The notes under the pieces are model-generated. The model was given only the letters and a program-made list of their open reading frames with translations, was not told where the DNA came from and did no database searches. From an uncultured Eubacteriaceae bacterium (GTDB taxonomy: Bacteria; Bacillota; Clostridia; Eubacteriales; Eubacteriaceae), in assembly GCA_947630385.1 (NCBI GenBank), contig CANRHG010000059.1:1-9667 (forward strand): a stretch of 9,667 bases of DNA. Direction: 5' to 3'. Made by a program: the position numbers and the translations under genes. Position 1 is the stretch's first letter, and every line of letters begins with the position of its first letter. Positions 1-7,235 of this stretch are shown piece after piece.

Positions 1-3000
1 GTTGAAAACTATCCTGGAGTAACAACGGGTTATTCCCAAAGAACTTATGTATCTCCTACTAAAACTAATAAGTATACTCAACCAATCGTATGTACTAAAA
101 TTGGAGCCTGGAGAGTAGGAAACTTAAGTTTGCCGACGCCACCAGGGAATAATAAGGCGGAAAACCTAACCGGGACAGCTACGACATTTAATACTTCCGT
201 TATAACGGGAGAATCCCAAGTAGACTCTGAATCCAGTACAAACAATCACACGACGCCAATTATCACATCATATTTGGGAAACAATGGACTTTTACAAGTT
301 CCGAGCGGACAGCTACTTTTCGGTAAGACTTTAAGTAAGACCGATAGTAATTCTCAGAATGAAGAGTTTAATTTTACTATTAGTTTAACTCAAGATGGTG
401 CTCCGATCGGTTATGATATTCAAGCTGTTCAGTGTACGTTTAACGGAACTGGTGACTGGGATCGAAATACTCAGTACGTCTTAGATACTAATGATGCCGG
501 ATATTTGATTGATTCGGATGGAAATACGACTTATTATTGGGTCGATATACAAAATAACGGCCAAGCTTTACAGAAAAATGATGATGGAACTTATACAATT
601 AATGTTATTTTCGTCGATTTAGATAATACTATTACTGATAATATTCAGGGTAAGGCTTTAGAACTTGAAGGGAAAGTAATAAATAATAATTTTGTCACCT
701 CAATAGATGATAATGAAGTTAGTTTCCCAGTAACAAGTGAAAACGTCTCACAGACCATTGAGTTTAACAATCTAGGTCAAGCAGAAGTTACCCTTCAAGC
801 CGGACAAGGTTTATTATTGATGGGTTTAACACCGGGAATGAAGTATACCTTAAAGGAAAATATCAGCGAAGAAAACGAACAAAACGGGTATATCTTTAAA
901 ACCGTGGATACCGCAGATACAGAATCAGACGGTGTAAGTGATGATACGTTAAATGGACCTTCGGTTACCGGAACGGTTGATGTAACCACCGATACCTTTA
1001 ACTTTGTAAATCAGTATATGCCGGGTTCGGTCACAGTCTTAAAAGAAATCCAAGCTGTCGAAGGCGTTGTATTACTTCCAGTAGACTACGATACAAACTT
1101 TGTTTATACAGCAACGTTTACAGACGCAAGCGGAAAGCCTTTAACAGGTTCTGTAAGCTTTAATAAATATTCAGGAGAACAAGAAACCGTTAATGGAACG
1201 TTCTTATTAGACGCTAATGGATCTTGCCAGTTTAATCTCACTCCAGTACAATCACTGATCTTTACCGGACTGCAGCCTGGAATACAATATACAATCAGCG
1301 AAGGAGCTACGAGCGGTTTTGTACAAATCCAACCGGAAAACGGCGGTTCTTTCAGAGGTACGGTAAAAGCTTTAGCACAAGAAGCCGCGCAGTACACCTT
1401 TATCAATCAAAAAGGTGAAAATACGGCTCCGACCCTAACGATCCAAAAGACGCAGGCAGTTGAAGACGGAGCGCAGGCGACCGATCCGTTATCCGCTCTT
1501 GCCGGAAATACCGTAACTTATAACATCACCGTTAAGAATACCGGAACGGCTCCGGCCCAAGACGTGACCGTAACCGATACGGTTCCGGAAGGCTTAACCT
1601 ACGTTGAAGACTCCGCTTCAAACGATGGCACTTTTGAAGACGGCATTTTGACCTGGAATCTAGGCACCCTACAGCCTGGTACAGAAGTGACCGTTTCCTT
1701 TGAGGCCACGGTTCCGGACGTAGAAGAATTTACCTTATATGTAAACAACGCGACCGTAACGGATTCTACGGGAACGTCGGTCGATTCAAACGACGTCATC
1801 GTTTACACCGGTCCTATGCCGGACGAAGAAATCGTTAAGATGCAGTCCGTCGGGGACAACGAGCCCTCGAGGGATCCGCTAGAAAACGTCGGCGGAATGA
1901 CCGTAACGTATTCTCTGACGGTCACCAATAAGAGTCTAGAACCTCAAAGTGATTTGATCGTTACGGATCCTATCCCGAACGGATTTACCTACGTAGACGG
2001 TTCGGCGACCTTTGGCGGAGCTTACGCGAATGGAGTCGTCTCCTGGACGATCCCGAGTTTGGCTCCTGGAGCATCGACCGTCCTAGAATTCAAGGTCATC
2101 GTTCCGGATGAACAAGGACACTGGGAAAATACGGGTTACTTAAACGGTACGGCTTCTAATACGGTCGAAATCGACAATCCAGGAAGTCTGCTGACGAAGG
2201 AACAAAGCGTTAATGACGGTGAGAGCACCACACAGGCGCAGACCGTTGTGCCGGGAGACAACGTAACCTACACGGTGACGGCGGCAAATACGACGAATGA
2301 AACCATGACCGGTGTGGTCGTGACCGACCAAATTCCGGAAGGAATGACCGTTGATCCGTCTTCGATCACACATGGTAGTGTGGTTGACCAAAATAACTTA
2401 ATTACCTGGGATATCGGAACGCTTGATCCACACGAATCGATCACTTTAAGCTTTACCGTTAGCATTCCACAGGAAACGACGATCACGACCTGGATCAATC
2501 AGGCTCAAATCGACTGGGATCAAAACCCGTCCGATAATCCTGGATTATCCAACGAAGTAGAAGTAAATCTACCTCAGCTTGAAATACAAAAGACGCAGTC
2601 CGTTGGAGGCTCCGCTCCGACGACCGATCTACTCCAAGTCAATGGGGGAGACATCGTCACTTACTACCTGACGGTTAAAAACGTCGGGGACGCCACAATG
2701 GAAGGTGTAGTCATAAAAGACGCGGTTCCGGATGGTTTGACTTACGTCGAAAATAGTGTATCTAACGGTGGGACCTATAATAACGGAATTCTCATCTGGA
2801 ACATTGATTCCTTAGCCGCAGGCTCGGATATTACGGTTTCTTTCCAGGTACAGGTTCCGACCGTATCGGCCTACACGAACTGGGAAAATACGGGCTATGC
2901 CTCTTACGGAGATCAACCTCCGGTTGAGTCGAATAAAGTCGTCATCGAAGAAAATACCGATACGGATATCACCTTTACGAAGACGCAGAGCACAGAAGGT

Positions 3001-4377
3001 GGTACTCCGACGACCGAAACGCTGACAGGCGTTCAAGATCAGAAGGTTACTTATTATATAACGGTTAACAATAATTCGGATAACACACAGACCAATATTC
3101 CGGTTAGCGACCCGATCCCACAAGGTCTTACCTACGTAGAGAATTCGGCTACTGACGGTGGAACTTATGATCCGGCTACAAATACCGTTAGTTGGACCAT
3201 TCCAAGCATAGAACCGGGAGAAAGTGTCACGCTAACGTTTAAAGTTTCGGTTCCTAACACGGCTGGAACTTACGTCAATATAGCTACGGTCAACGGCCAA
3301 GAATCGAATTCGGTCATGATCACCAACCCCGAAGAGGTGATTCAAAAACAGCAGCAAATCAACGACAACGAACCGACGACCGAAAAAGTCTTGCTCGAAA
3401 AGGGAGACCAGATCACTTACTTGGTCACGGTCAAAAACCCGAATACCGATCCAATGACGAACGTCATCGTGACGGATGAAGTTCCAAAAGGTCTTTCGGT
3501 CGTAGACGGGAGTATCTCAAACGATGGTGTTCTTGAAAATGACGTTATCACCTGGAACTTGGGTACTTTGGAACCAGGGCAGACTATAACTTTAAGCTTT
3601 AGCTGCGAAGCGATCGATCTTAAAGTCATCAAAGATTTTGTCAACGACGCAGCCATCGATTACGATCAAAATCCGTACGATACGCCGATAGTCTCGAATG
3701 AGGTCGAAGCCGAAGGCAGTAACGGTGCTTACGATCAAGAAGTAGAACCTTCCGTAAGCATTCAAAAGAGCCAAAGCGTAAATGACGGCGATCAAACCCA
3801 AAACTATCTGCAGGTCGTCAAAGGCGATGAGGTCACGTATTATCTCGCCATAACCAATACCGGAAACCAGATTTTAGAAAATCTCGTCTTGAACGATCCA
3901 ATCCCGGCCGGGATGCAGGTCATTGAAGGTTCGATCTCTAACGACGGACAACTCAACAGCGCCGGAGATACGGTCGTTTGGAACGTTCCTACACTCGCAC
4001 CGAAGGAAAGCTTTAGGGTACAGGTTACCTTTAAGATCCCGCTCGACGCGACCGAAACGAAGTTCGATAACACGGCTTACATCACTTACAACGACAACGA
4101 AGAAGACAGAGTCGAATCGAATAACGTCCAGGCAGGGACGACTTCCAACAACACATCGACTACGCCTCCGACGACTACGACCCCGCCGGCTTCTAATAAT
4201 ACGAGCCAGAGCGTAAGTAGCGTTCCTAAGACTTCGACCTCGACGAAGGCCTCGAGTACTTCGCCGAAAACCGGAGTGGACAACGTAATGGTCATCGTAT
4301 GGCCGGTTCTGATCGTAGGTGCGGTCTTAGTTTTAAGCTACGTCATCGTTAGAAGTAGGAAACGGGCCGATAAATAA
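1..4377 (+). CDS. Giant sortase-anchored surface protein with isopeptide and DUF11 repeats (5' partial)
   Basis: The frame is open from base 1 to the TAA at 4375-4377, so the gene begins upstream. The TTG at 130 has no ribosome binding site and is not a credible start. Domains in order: a leading fragment (1-300); two pilin/CNA-B-like modules (about 301-1020 and 1021-1425); seven DUF11-type repeats (about 1429-4146); a Thr/Ser/Asn/Pro linker (4141-4260); the sorting motif SPKTG (4261-4275, Ser in place of the usual Leu of LPXTG); one membrane segment; and the basic tail RSRKRADK. In both pilin-like modules a Lys (codons 325 and 1042), a Glu (856 and 1300) and a late Asn (1009 and 1405) sit where CNA-B/FctA domains form intramolecular Lys-Asn isopeptide bonds. 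By family knowledge such proteins are wall-anchored stalks or adhesins; the ligand is unknown. Codon use is AT-rich before about 1400 and GC-richer after. The gene ends at its own terminator. Confidence 0.9.
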   Translation, partial: VENYPGVTTGYSQRTYVSPTKTNKYTQPIVCTKIGAWRVGNLSLPTPPGNNKAENLTGTATTFNTSVITGESQVDSESSTNNHTTPIITSYLGNNGLLQVPSGQLLFGKTLSKTDSNSQNEEFNFTISLTQDGAPIGYDIQAVQCTFNGTGDWDRNTQYVLDTNDAGYLIDSDGNTTYYWVDIQNNGQALQKNDDGTYTINVIFVDLDNTITDNIQGKALELEGKVINNNFVTSIDDNEVSFPVTSENVSQTIEFNNLGQAEVTLQAGQGLLLMGLTPGMKYTLKENISEENEQNGYIFKTVDTADTESDGVSDDTLNGPSVTGTVDVTTDTFNFVNQYMPGSVTVLKEIQAVEGVVLLPVDYDTNFVYTATFTDASGKPLTGSVSFNKYSGEQETVNGTFLLDANGSCQFNLTPVQSLIFTGLQPGIQYTISEGATSGFVQIQPENGGSFRGTVKALAQEAAQYTFINQKGENTAPTLTIQKTQAVEDGAQATDPLSALAGNTVTYNITVKNTGTAPAQDVTVTDTVPEGLTYVEDSASNDGTFEDGILTWNLGTLQPGTEVTVSFEATVPDVEEFTLYVNNATVTDSTGTSVDSNDVIVYTGPMPDEEIVKMQSVGDNEPSRDPLENVGGMTVTYSLTVTNKSLEPQSDLIVTDPIPNGFTYVDGSATFGGAYANGVVSWTIPSLAPGASTVLEFKVIVPDEQGHWENTGYLNGTASNTVEIDNPGSLLTKEQSVNDGESTTQAQTVVPGDNVTYTVTAANTTNETMTGVVVTDQIPEGMTVDPSSITHGSVVDQNNLITWDIGTLDPHESITLSFTVSIPQETTITTWINQAQIDWDQNPSDNPGLSNEVEVNLPQLEIQKTQSVGGSAPTTDLLQVNGGDIVTYYLTVKNVGDATMEGVVIKDAVPDGLTYVENSVSNGGTYNNGILIWNIDSLAAGSDITVSFQVQVPTVSAYTNWENTGYASYGDQPPVESNKVVIEENTDTDITFTKTQSTEGGTPTTETLTGVQDQKVTYYITVNNNSDNTQTNIPVSDPIPQGLTYVENSATDGGTYDPATNTVSWTIPSIEPGESVTLTFKVSVPNTAGTYVNIATVNGQESNSVMITNPEEVIQKQQQINDNEPTTEKVLLEKGDQITYLVTVKNPNTDPMTNVIVTDEVPKGLSVVDGSISNDGVLENDVITWNLGTLEPGQTITLSFSCEAIDLKVIKDFVNDAAIDYDQNPYDTPIVSNEVEAEGSNGAYDQEVEPSVSIQKSQSVNDGDQTQNYLQVVKGDEVTYYLAITNTGNQILENLVLNDPIPAGMQVIEGSISNDGQLNSAGDTVVWNVPTLAPKESFRVQVTFKIPLDATETKFDNTAYITYNDNEEDRVESNNVQAGTTSNNTSTTPPTTTTPPASNNTSQSVSSVPKTSTSTKASSTSPKTGVDNVMVIVWPVLIVGAVLVLSYVIVRSRKRADK
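1429..4146 (+). repeat. Seven tandem DUF11-type domains with period-three (A-B-C) order
   Basis: Seven protein-level repeats of about 120-140 residues begin near 1429, 1825, 2185, 2578, 2968, 3334 and 3756. Each carries the pattern KxQ, VTY(x)TVxN, VxD.(I/V)PxG, a GS/NS turn, W(x)I/LxxLxPG, F.v.vP and a final N/SN(x)V strand. Repeats 1, 4 and 7 resemble each other (IQKTQ or IQKSQ starts). Repeats 2 and 5 share SWTIPS, DPIP and FKV.VP. Repeats 3 and 6 share ITW, GTL, ITLSF and a DQNP...SNEVE ending. The offset from repeat n to n+3 is steady at about 1143-1178 nt (381-393 codons). Confidence 0.85.
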
Positions 4378-4428
4378 CTGACAACTCTATTTTCAATATA
4401 TCTCTCTATCTCATAAGATGAGAATATG

Positions 4429-4466
4429 GGCCGGAAAGAAATTCTTTCCGGCCTACCTTATTTCTC
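4429..4466 (+). terminator. Intrinsic terminator of the giant surface protein gene
   Basis: GGCCGGAAAG (4429-4438) pairs perfectly with CTTTCCGGCC (4444-4453) around a 5-nt AAATT loop. The complementarity continues into the loop, so the full arm is 12 bp. The hairpin starts 51 nt after the stop. The tail is pyrimidine-rich but has no clean T-run, so termination may be incomplete or bidirectional. A small 6-bp hairpin (4409-4423) lies just before it. Confidence 0.7.
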
Positions 4467-4533
4467 GAAGTTTTATATTCAAATCAAATACAAACTACCC
4501 TCTCCGTACTACTTTTTAAATCCTCTTTTCCCG

Positions 4534-4604
4534 AATCTTAAGATTTCTTAAGCTTAATCTTAAATTTTCATAAGGATTTATCTTAATTTATTCGAAAACT
4601 TAAT
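4534..4604. promoter_or_regulatory. Cluster of CTTAA motifs with overlapping palindromes, candidate operator region
   Basis: CTTAA occurs six times in 68 bp, starting at 4537, 4547, 4553, 4559, 4582 and 4599, all on the plus strand. Two perfect palindromes lie inside: AATCTTAAGATT (4534-4545) and TTAAGCTTAA (4548-4557). The cluster ends 30 bp before the -35 box of the promoter at 4635-4663, which suits an activator or repressor array or an AT-rich UP-like element. No known regulator box is recognised, and AT-rich composition alone produces some of these matches. Confidence 0.4.
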
Positions 4605-4634
4605 TCCACCTTTTGAATCTAACCGTGTAAACTA

Positions 4635-4663
4635 TTGAATATAGCTTTAAGACGTGTTATAAT
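4635..4663 (+). promoter_or_regulatory. Sigma-A type promoter with extended -10 for the first secreted repeat protein
   Basis: The -35 TTGAAT (4635-4640) and the -10 TATAAT (4658-4663) are separated by exactly 17 bp, and TGT just before the -10 forms an extended -10 element. A transcription start is expected near 4670, giving a leader of about 100 nt before the TTG at 4772. Confidence 0.8.
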
Positions 4664-4674
4664 TTTTTTCGGTT

Positions 4675-4754
4675 TGGGTAATCATTTTTTCTTTTAAATC
4701 GCCACAAAAAGTAGGTATCATCAATTGCTTTTGATTACCCAGGTTGGATTTAAA
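4675..4754 (+). promoter_or_regulatory. Structured 5' leader with long-range inverted repeat and possible pseudoknot
   Basis: TGGGTAATCA (4675-4684) is perfectly complementary to TGATTACCCA (4732-4741), enclosing 47 nt, with G-U extension possible at the outer end. A second complementary pair, TTTAAATC (4693-4700) with GATTTAAA (4747-4754), is interleaved with the first, which is pseudoknot topology, and its 3' arm ends one base before the RBS. The 10-bp helix is the solid observation. The second pairing is AT-rich and partly self-palindromic, so it may be chance. No known riboswitch class is recognised. Confidence 0.45.
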
Positions 4755-4755
4755 T

Positions 4756-4763
4756 AGAAGGGG
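4756..4763 (+). promoter_or_regulatory. Ribosome binding site AGAAGGGG for the TTG start at 4772
   Basis: The purine run AGAAGGGG sits 8 nt before the TTG. It fixes this non-ATG start: the encoded MKK plus hydrophobic signal peptide begins exactly there, and no ATG gives a better product. Confidence 0.75.
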
Positions 4764-4771
4764 TAACATTT

Positions 4772-5923
4772 TTGAAAAAATCAACTTTTTTATTTTTTGC
4801 CCTAGTCTTAGGGTTATTCTTGCTGCCGCTAGGCTCAGTTAGCGCGGCGAACGTTCAGATCTTTCGTCTTTACAACAACGCGAACGGGGAGCACCTTTAT
4901 ACTTCGGACGCGAACGAAGCGGTGACTCTAGCGGGAACGCCGATCTGGGAAGACGAAGGTACGGCCTGGTACGCACCGGACTCGGGAAGCGCGGTCTATC
5001 GTCTCTACAACGAAGGACTGCAAAACCACTTATATACGACCGATGAAAACGAAGTAAACGTTTTAACGAGTCAGCACGGATGGACAAAAGATAACGGCGG
5101 AAACGCGTTGTTCTACTCAGGTGGTTCGGTTCCGATCTACCGCCTATACAATCAGGAACTAAGAGGTCTTCACCACTTAACGACCGACGAAAACGAGTAC
5201 GGCGTTCTTCCACAACACGGATGGACCCAGGAAGGTACGGCGCTATACGCGGCTTCACGCACGGCCGGTGACGACACGCCAGCGACGGGAGACGCGGATA
5301 TCTCAAACGTGCCTTCACAGTACAGCATTCAGGCCAACGTGAACCTGTCGGGTTCAGGAACCGGCTATCACGCCAAAATTCTAGCCTGTACGGCGACCTC
5401 TGCCGTAAGCTTCGGTCTGCAACACGACGAACACGCGGTCGCTCCGTATACGGGACAGACGACTTTCATTACGGAAAACGTTGAAAACAACAACCCCGGT
5501 GGTCAAAAGTATAGTTGGTATGGTACGGCAGCAAACAACACGAACTACAAGCTGCTCCTTGCCGTACAAAAAGACGGGACCTGCGACATTTACGTCAACG
5601 GCGTCAAAAAAGGATCGGTCCACAATTCGGGATTGGCCAACCAACAACTGTACTTAAGGGTTGAAGGTTCCGGACGCGTCAACGGCGACAACGTAAACGC
5701 GACCTTTAGCGATATTAAATTAAAGGGAAGCGGAACGTACGACGAAAGCAAAACTTGGGGAACCCACGACTTCTCGACCAACAGCACGATCAAAGCCGAC
5801 ACCAGCCAGTTTAAGGACTCGAAGAGAGTCACGATCGGCGGTAGCGTCAGCGGTCTGGCCGACGGTCAAGATTGGGACAGCTCCTATTCCAGTGTTTCTG
5901 GAATCATCCAGTTTGTAGAGTAA
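4772..5923 (+). CDS. Secreted DUF5648-repeat protein, copy 1, with unknown C-terminal domain
   Basis: A 383-aa exported protein. A signal peptide (residues 1-25 or 26, ending SVSA/A) is followed by three repeats of about 42-47 residues (about 28-70, 75-117 and 122-160). Their pattern is (I/V)(F/Y)RLYN...HLYT/HLTT.D.NE...L...GW...G.A.(W/Y), as in the DUF5648 repeats found on Gram-positive secreted proteins and hydrolases. Residues about 175-383 form a domain not recognised here. It is rich in alternating beta-type segments, with the motifs GSGTGYH, LLLAVQ, GTCD.Y.NGV and VSGIIQF, and looks like a lectin-type beta-sandwich (inference). Cys206 and Cys271 are conserved in copy 2 and could form a disulfide. 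There is no wall anchor or membrane segment, so it is released or bound non-covalently, perhaps through the repeats. No catalytic motif is seen. It has its own promoter, leader and terminator, hence is probably monocistronic. Confidence 0.88.
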   Translation: MKKSTFLFFALVLGLFLLPLGSVSAANVQIFRLYNNANGEHLYTSDANEAVTLAGTPIWEDEGTAWYAPDSGSAVYRLYNEGLQNHLYTTDENEVNVLTSQHGWTKDNGGNALFYSGGSVPIYRLYNQELRGLHHLTTDENEYGVLPQHGWTQEGTALYAASRTAGDDTPATGDADISNVPSQYSIQANVNLSGSGTGYHAKILACTATSAVSFGLQHDEHAVAPYTGQTTFITENVENNNPGGQKYSWYGTAANNTNYKLLLAVQKDGTCDIYVNGVKKGSVHNSGLANQQLYLRVEGSGRVNGDNVNATFSDIKLKGSGTYDESKTWGTHDFSTNSTIKADTSQFKDSKRVTIGGSVSGLADGQDWDSSYSSVSGIIQFVE

Positions 5924-5929
5924 ATGTTA

Positions 5930-5959
5930 AACCATCAGGTTTTACCTGGTGGTTTTTTT
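5930..5959 (+). terminator. Intrinsic terminator after secreted repeat protein copy 1
   Basis: AACCATCAGGT (5930-5940) pairs with ACCTGGTGGTT (5944-5954) with a single T-G wobble around a TTT loop, followed by a seven-T run at 5953-5959. It starts 6 nt after the stop codon. Confidence 0.9.
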
Positions 5960-5997
5960 ATAGGATTTAAATCTGATTTTGTAACTTCCGATCGCCT

Positions 5998-6027
5998 CTG
6001 AAGTCGCCTATGTTTATGTGATAAAAT
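5998..6027 (+). promoter_or_regulatory. Candidate extended -10 promoter for secreted repeat protein copy 2
   Basis: TAAAAT (6022-6027) is preceded by TGA, giving a TGn extended -10. A weak -35 match, CTGAAG (5998-6003), lies 18 bp upstream. The start would fall near 6034, leaving a 40-nt leader that ends in a strong RBS. Because copy 1 ends at a good terminator, a promoter is expected somewhere in this 150-bp gap. Its -35 is much weaker than that of copy 1. Confidence 0.5.
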
Positions 6028-6060
6028 AGACAACGGTATTAATCTATTTCGTGTTAGCTA

Positions 6061-6069
6061 AAAGGAGGG
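6061..6069 (+). promoter_or_regulatory. Strong ribosome binding site AAAGGAGGG deciding the TTG start at 6074
   Basis: A full AAGGAGG core lies 5 nt before TTG 6074. This is a near-perfect match to the anti-Shine-Dalgarno sequence, although the spacing is slightly short. It confirms the TTG start, which yields MKKTT plus a hydrophobic signal segment. Confidence 0.85.
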
Positions 6070-6073
6070 CTTA

Positions 6074-7228
6074 TTGAAGAAGACGACGATATTTTTCCTG
6101 GTCGTTTTAGTTAATCTTTTACTAATTCAATCGGTATCCGCCGTCGATGGAACCCAAATCTATAGAGTTTACAACAGCGAAAACGGGGAACATCTCTACA
6201 CTCCGGACCCGAACGAAGCGGCATCCTTAGGAACGACCAAAGACTGGAACGACGAAGGAACGGGTTGGTACGCTCCTGGTGGGGGTACGCCGATCTACCG
6301 GATCTACAACAGCGAATTAAGAAATCATTTATATTCAACGGACGTCAACGAAGTCGAAACCCTTTGTAACCAACACGGTTGGGTAAAAGACAACAACGGT
6401 GCGCCGATTTTTTATTCTGGCGGAAATATTCCTATTTATAGGCTCTATAACGTCGACTTGGGAGGCCTGCATCATTTGACCTCGGACGTAAACGAGTATA
6501 ACACCCTACCCCAGTACGGCTGGGTCCAGGAAGGGACCGCTTTTTACGCCCAAAACCTTCCGCTGGGTAACGAACCCCCGGCTATGGGAGGCGCCGATAT
6601 CACCAACGTTGATTCTAAATTTAGTATTCAGGCCGACGTCATGGTAAACGGCAGTGGAACCGGCTACCACTCCAAGCTCGTGGCTTGCTCACCGATCTCC
6701 GCGGTCAGTTATGGCTTGCAGTTTGACCATCACGCCCCGCCACCGTATACGGGGAGAACGGCCCTACTCGTTGAAAACATCGCGAGCAACGATAAAGGCG
6801 GCCAGGTCTACAGACGCAACGGTTTTGGAGCGGCCGATAAATTTTACCGCCTGCTTTTGGCGGTACAGGAAGACGGGACCTGTGATACGTACGCAAACGG
6901 CGTTTACAAGGGAAGTGTAAAAAACGAAAAACTCGCCCATTATCCCCTGGTTTTACACGTAGAAGGCTCAGCCAGGGTCAACGGGGATGAAGTTTACTCG
7001 ACCTTTAATAACATAAAACTAAAGACGGACGGCGTCTACAATGAAAATAAACCGTTTGATACGTTTAACTACGATACCAATCCAGGACTTCATTCGAACG
7101 CGCAGATGTTCCCGTCGATTCATAATATAACCATCGGCGGACGTATTGAAGGTCTAGCAGAAGGACAGAACTGGGACAATACCTACGATAGAGTTTCGGG
7201 GATCATCCAGTTCGAGGAAAGAAAATAA
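6074..7228 (+). CDS. Secreted DUF5648-repeat protein, copy 2 (tandem paralog)
   Basis: A 384-aa protein colinear with the preceding gene over its whole length. It has a signal peptide (1-23, ending SVSA), three DUF5648-type repeats (about 29-69, 74-118 and 120-160) and the same unrecognised C-terminal domain (about 172-384). In repeat 3, 29 of 41 positions are identical between the copies. The conserved Cys pair is Cys205/Cys270; an additional Cys98 in repeat 2 is absent from copy 1. Conserved C-terminal motifs include GSGTGYH, PYTG, LLLAVQ, DGTCD, VEGS.RVNGD and VSGIIQF. Divergence at the amino-acid level suggests an old rather than recent duplication. The signal peptide and lack of an anchor suggest secretion. 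The function is unknown; binding to a wall or host glycan is a guess based on the repeat family and the beta-rich domain. Confidence 0.88.
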   Translation: MKKTTIFFLVVLVNLLLIQSVSAVDGTQIYRVYNSENGEHLYTPDPNEAASLGTTKDWNDEGTGWYAPGGGTPIYRIYNSELRNHLYSTDVNEVETLCNQHGWVKDNNGAPIFYSGGNIPIYRLYNVDLGGLHHLTSDVNEYNTLPQYGWVQEGTAFYAQNLPLGNEPPAMGGADITNVDSKFSIQADVMVNGSGTGYHSKLVACSPISAVSYGLQFDHHAPPPYTGRTALLVENIASNDKGGQVYRRNGFGAADKFYRLLLAVQEDGTCDTYANGVYKGSVKNEKLAHYPLVLHVEGSARVNGDEVYSTFNNIKLKTDGVYNENKPFDTFNYDTNPGLHSNAQMFPSIHNITIGGRIEGLAEGQNWDNTYDRVSGIIQFEERK

Positions 7229-7235
7229 GAAACTT

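Noticed and set aside
130..132. TTG at 130 as the start of the giant surface protein
   Set aside because: The frame is open without a stop from base 1, there is no RBS, and there is no signal peptide after the TTG. The gene is simply cut by the window edge.
1429..4146. CRISPR array or DNA-level tandem repeat in the repeated region
   Set aside because: The similarity is at protein level with diverged DNA; there are no identical short repeats with spacers.
3923..4216. 97-codon plus-strand frame inside the 3' end of the surface protein gene
   Set aside because: Out-of-frame translation of the DUF11 and linker region, highly Arg/Thr-rich, with no RBS.
4409..4423. Short hairpin TCTCAT-AAG-ATGAGA as a separate terminator
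   Set aside because: Only 6 bp and AT-rich, with no T-tail; the 10-12 bp hairpin just downstream is the convincing one.
4855..5255. Choline-binding or GW-type wall-binding repeats in the secreted proteins
   Set aside because: The repeats are aromatic and contain GW, but the YRLYN/HLYT spacing of about 45 residues fits DUF5648 rather than the 20-residue choline-binding or the SH3-like GW modules.
4839..5318. 159-codon minus-strand open frame within the first secreted repeat protein gene
   Set aside because: Arg/Ser/Pro-rich antisense translation of a clear coding gene, with no RBS and no domain; a by-product of codon bias.
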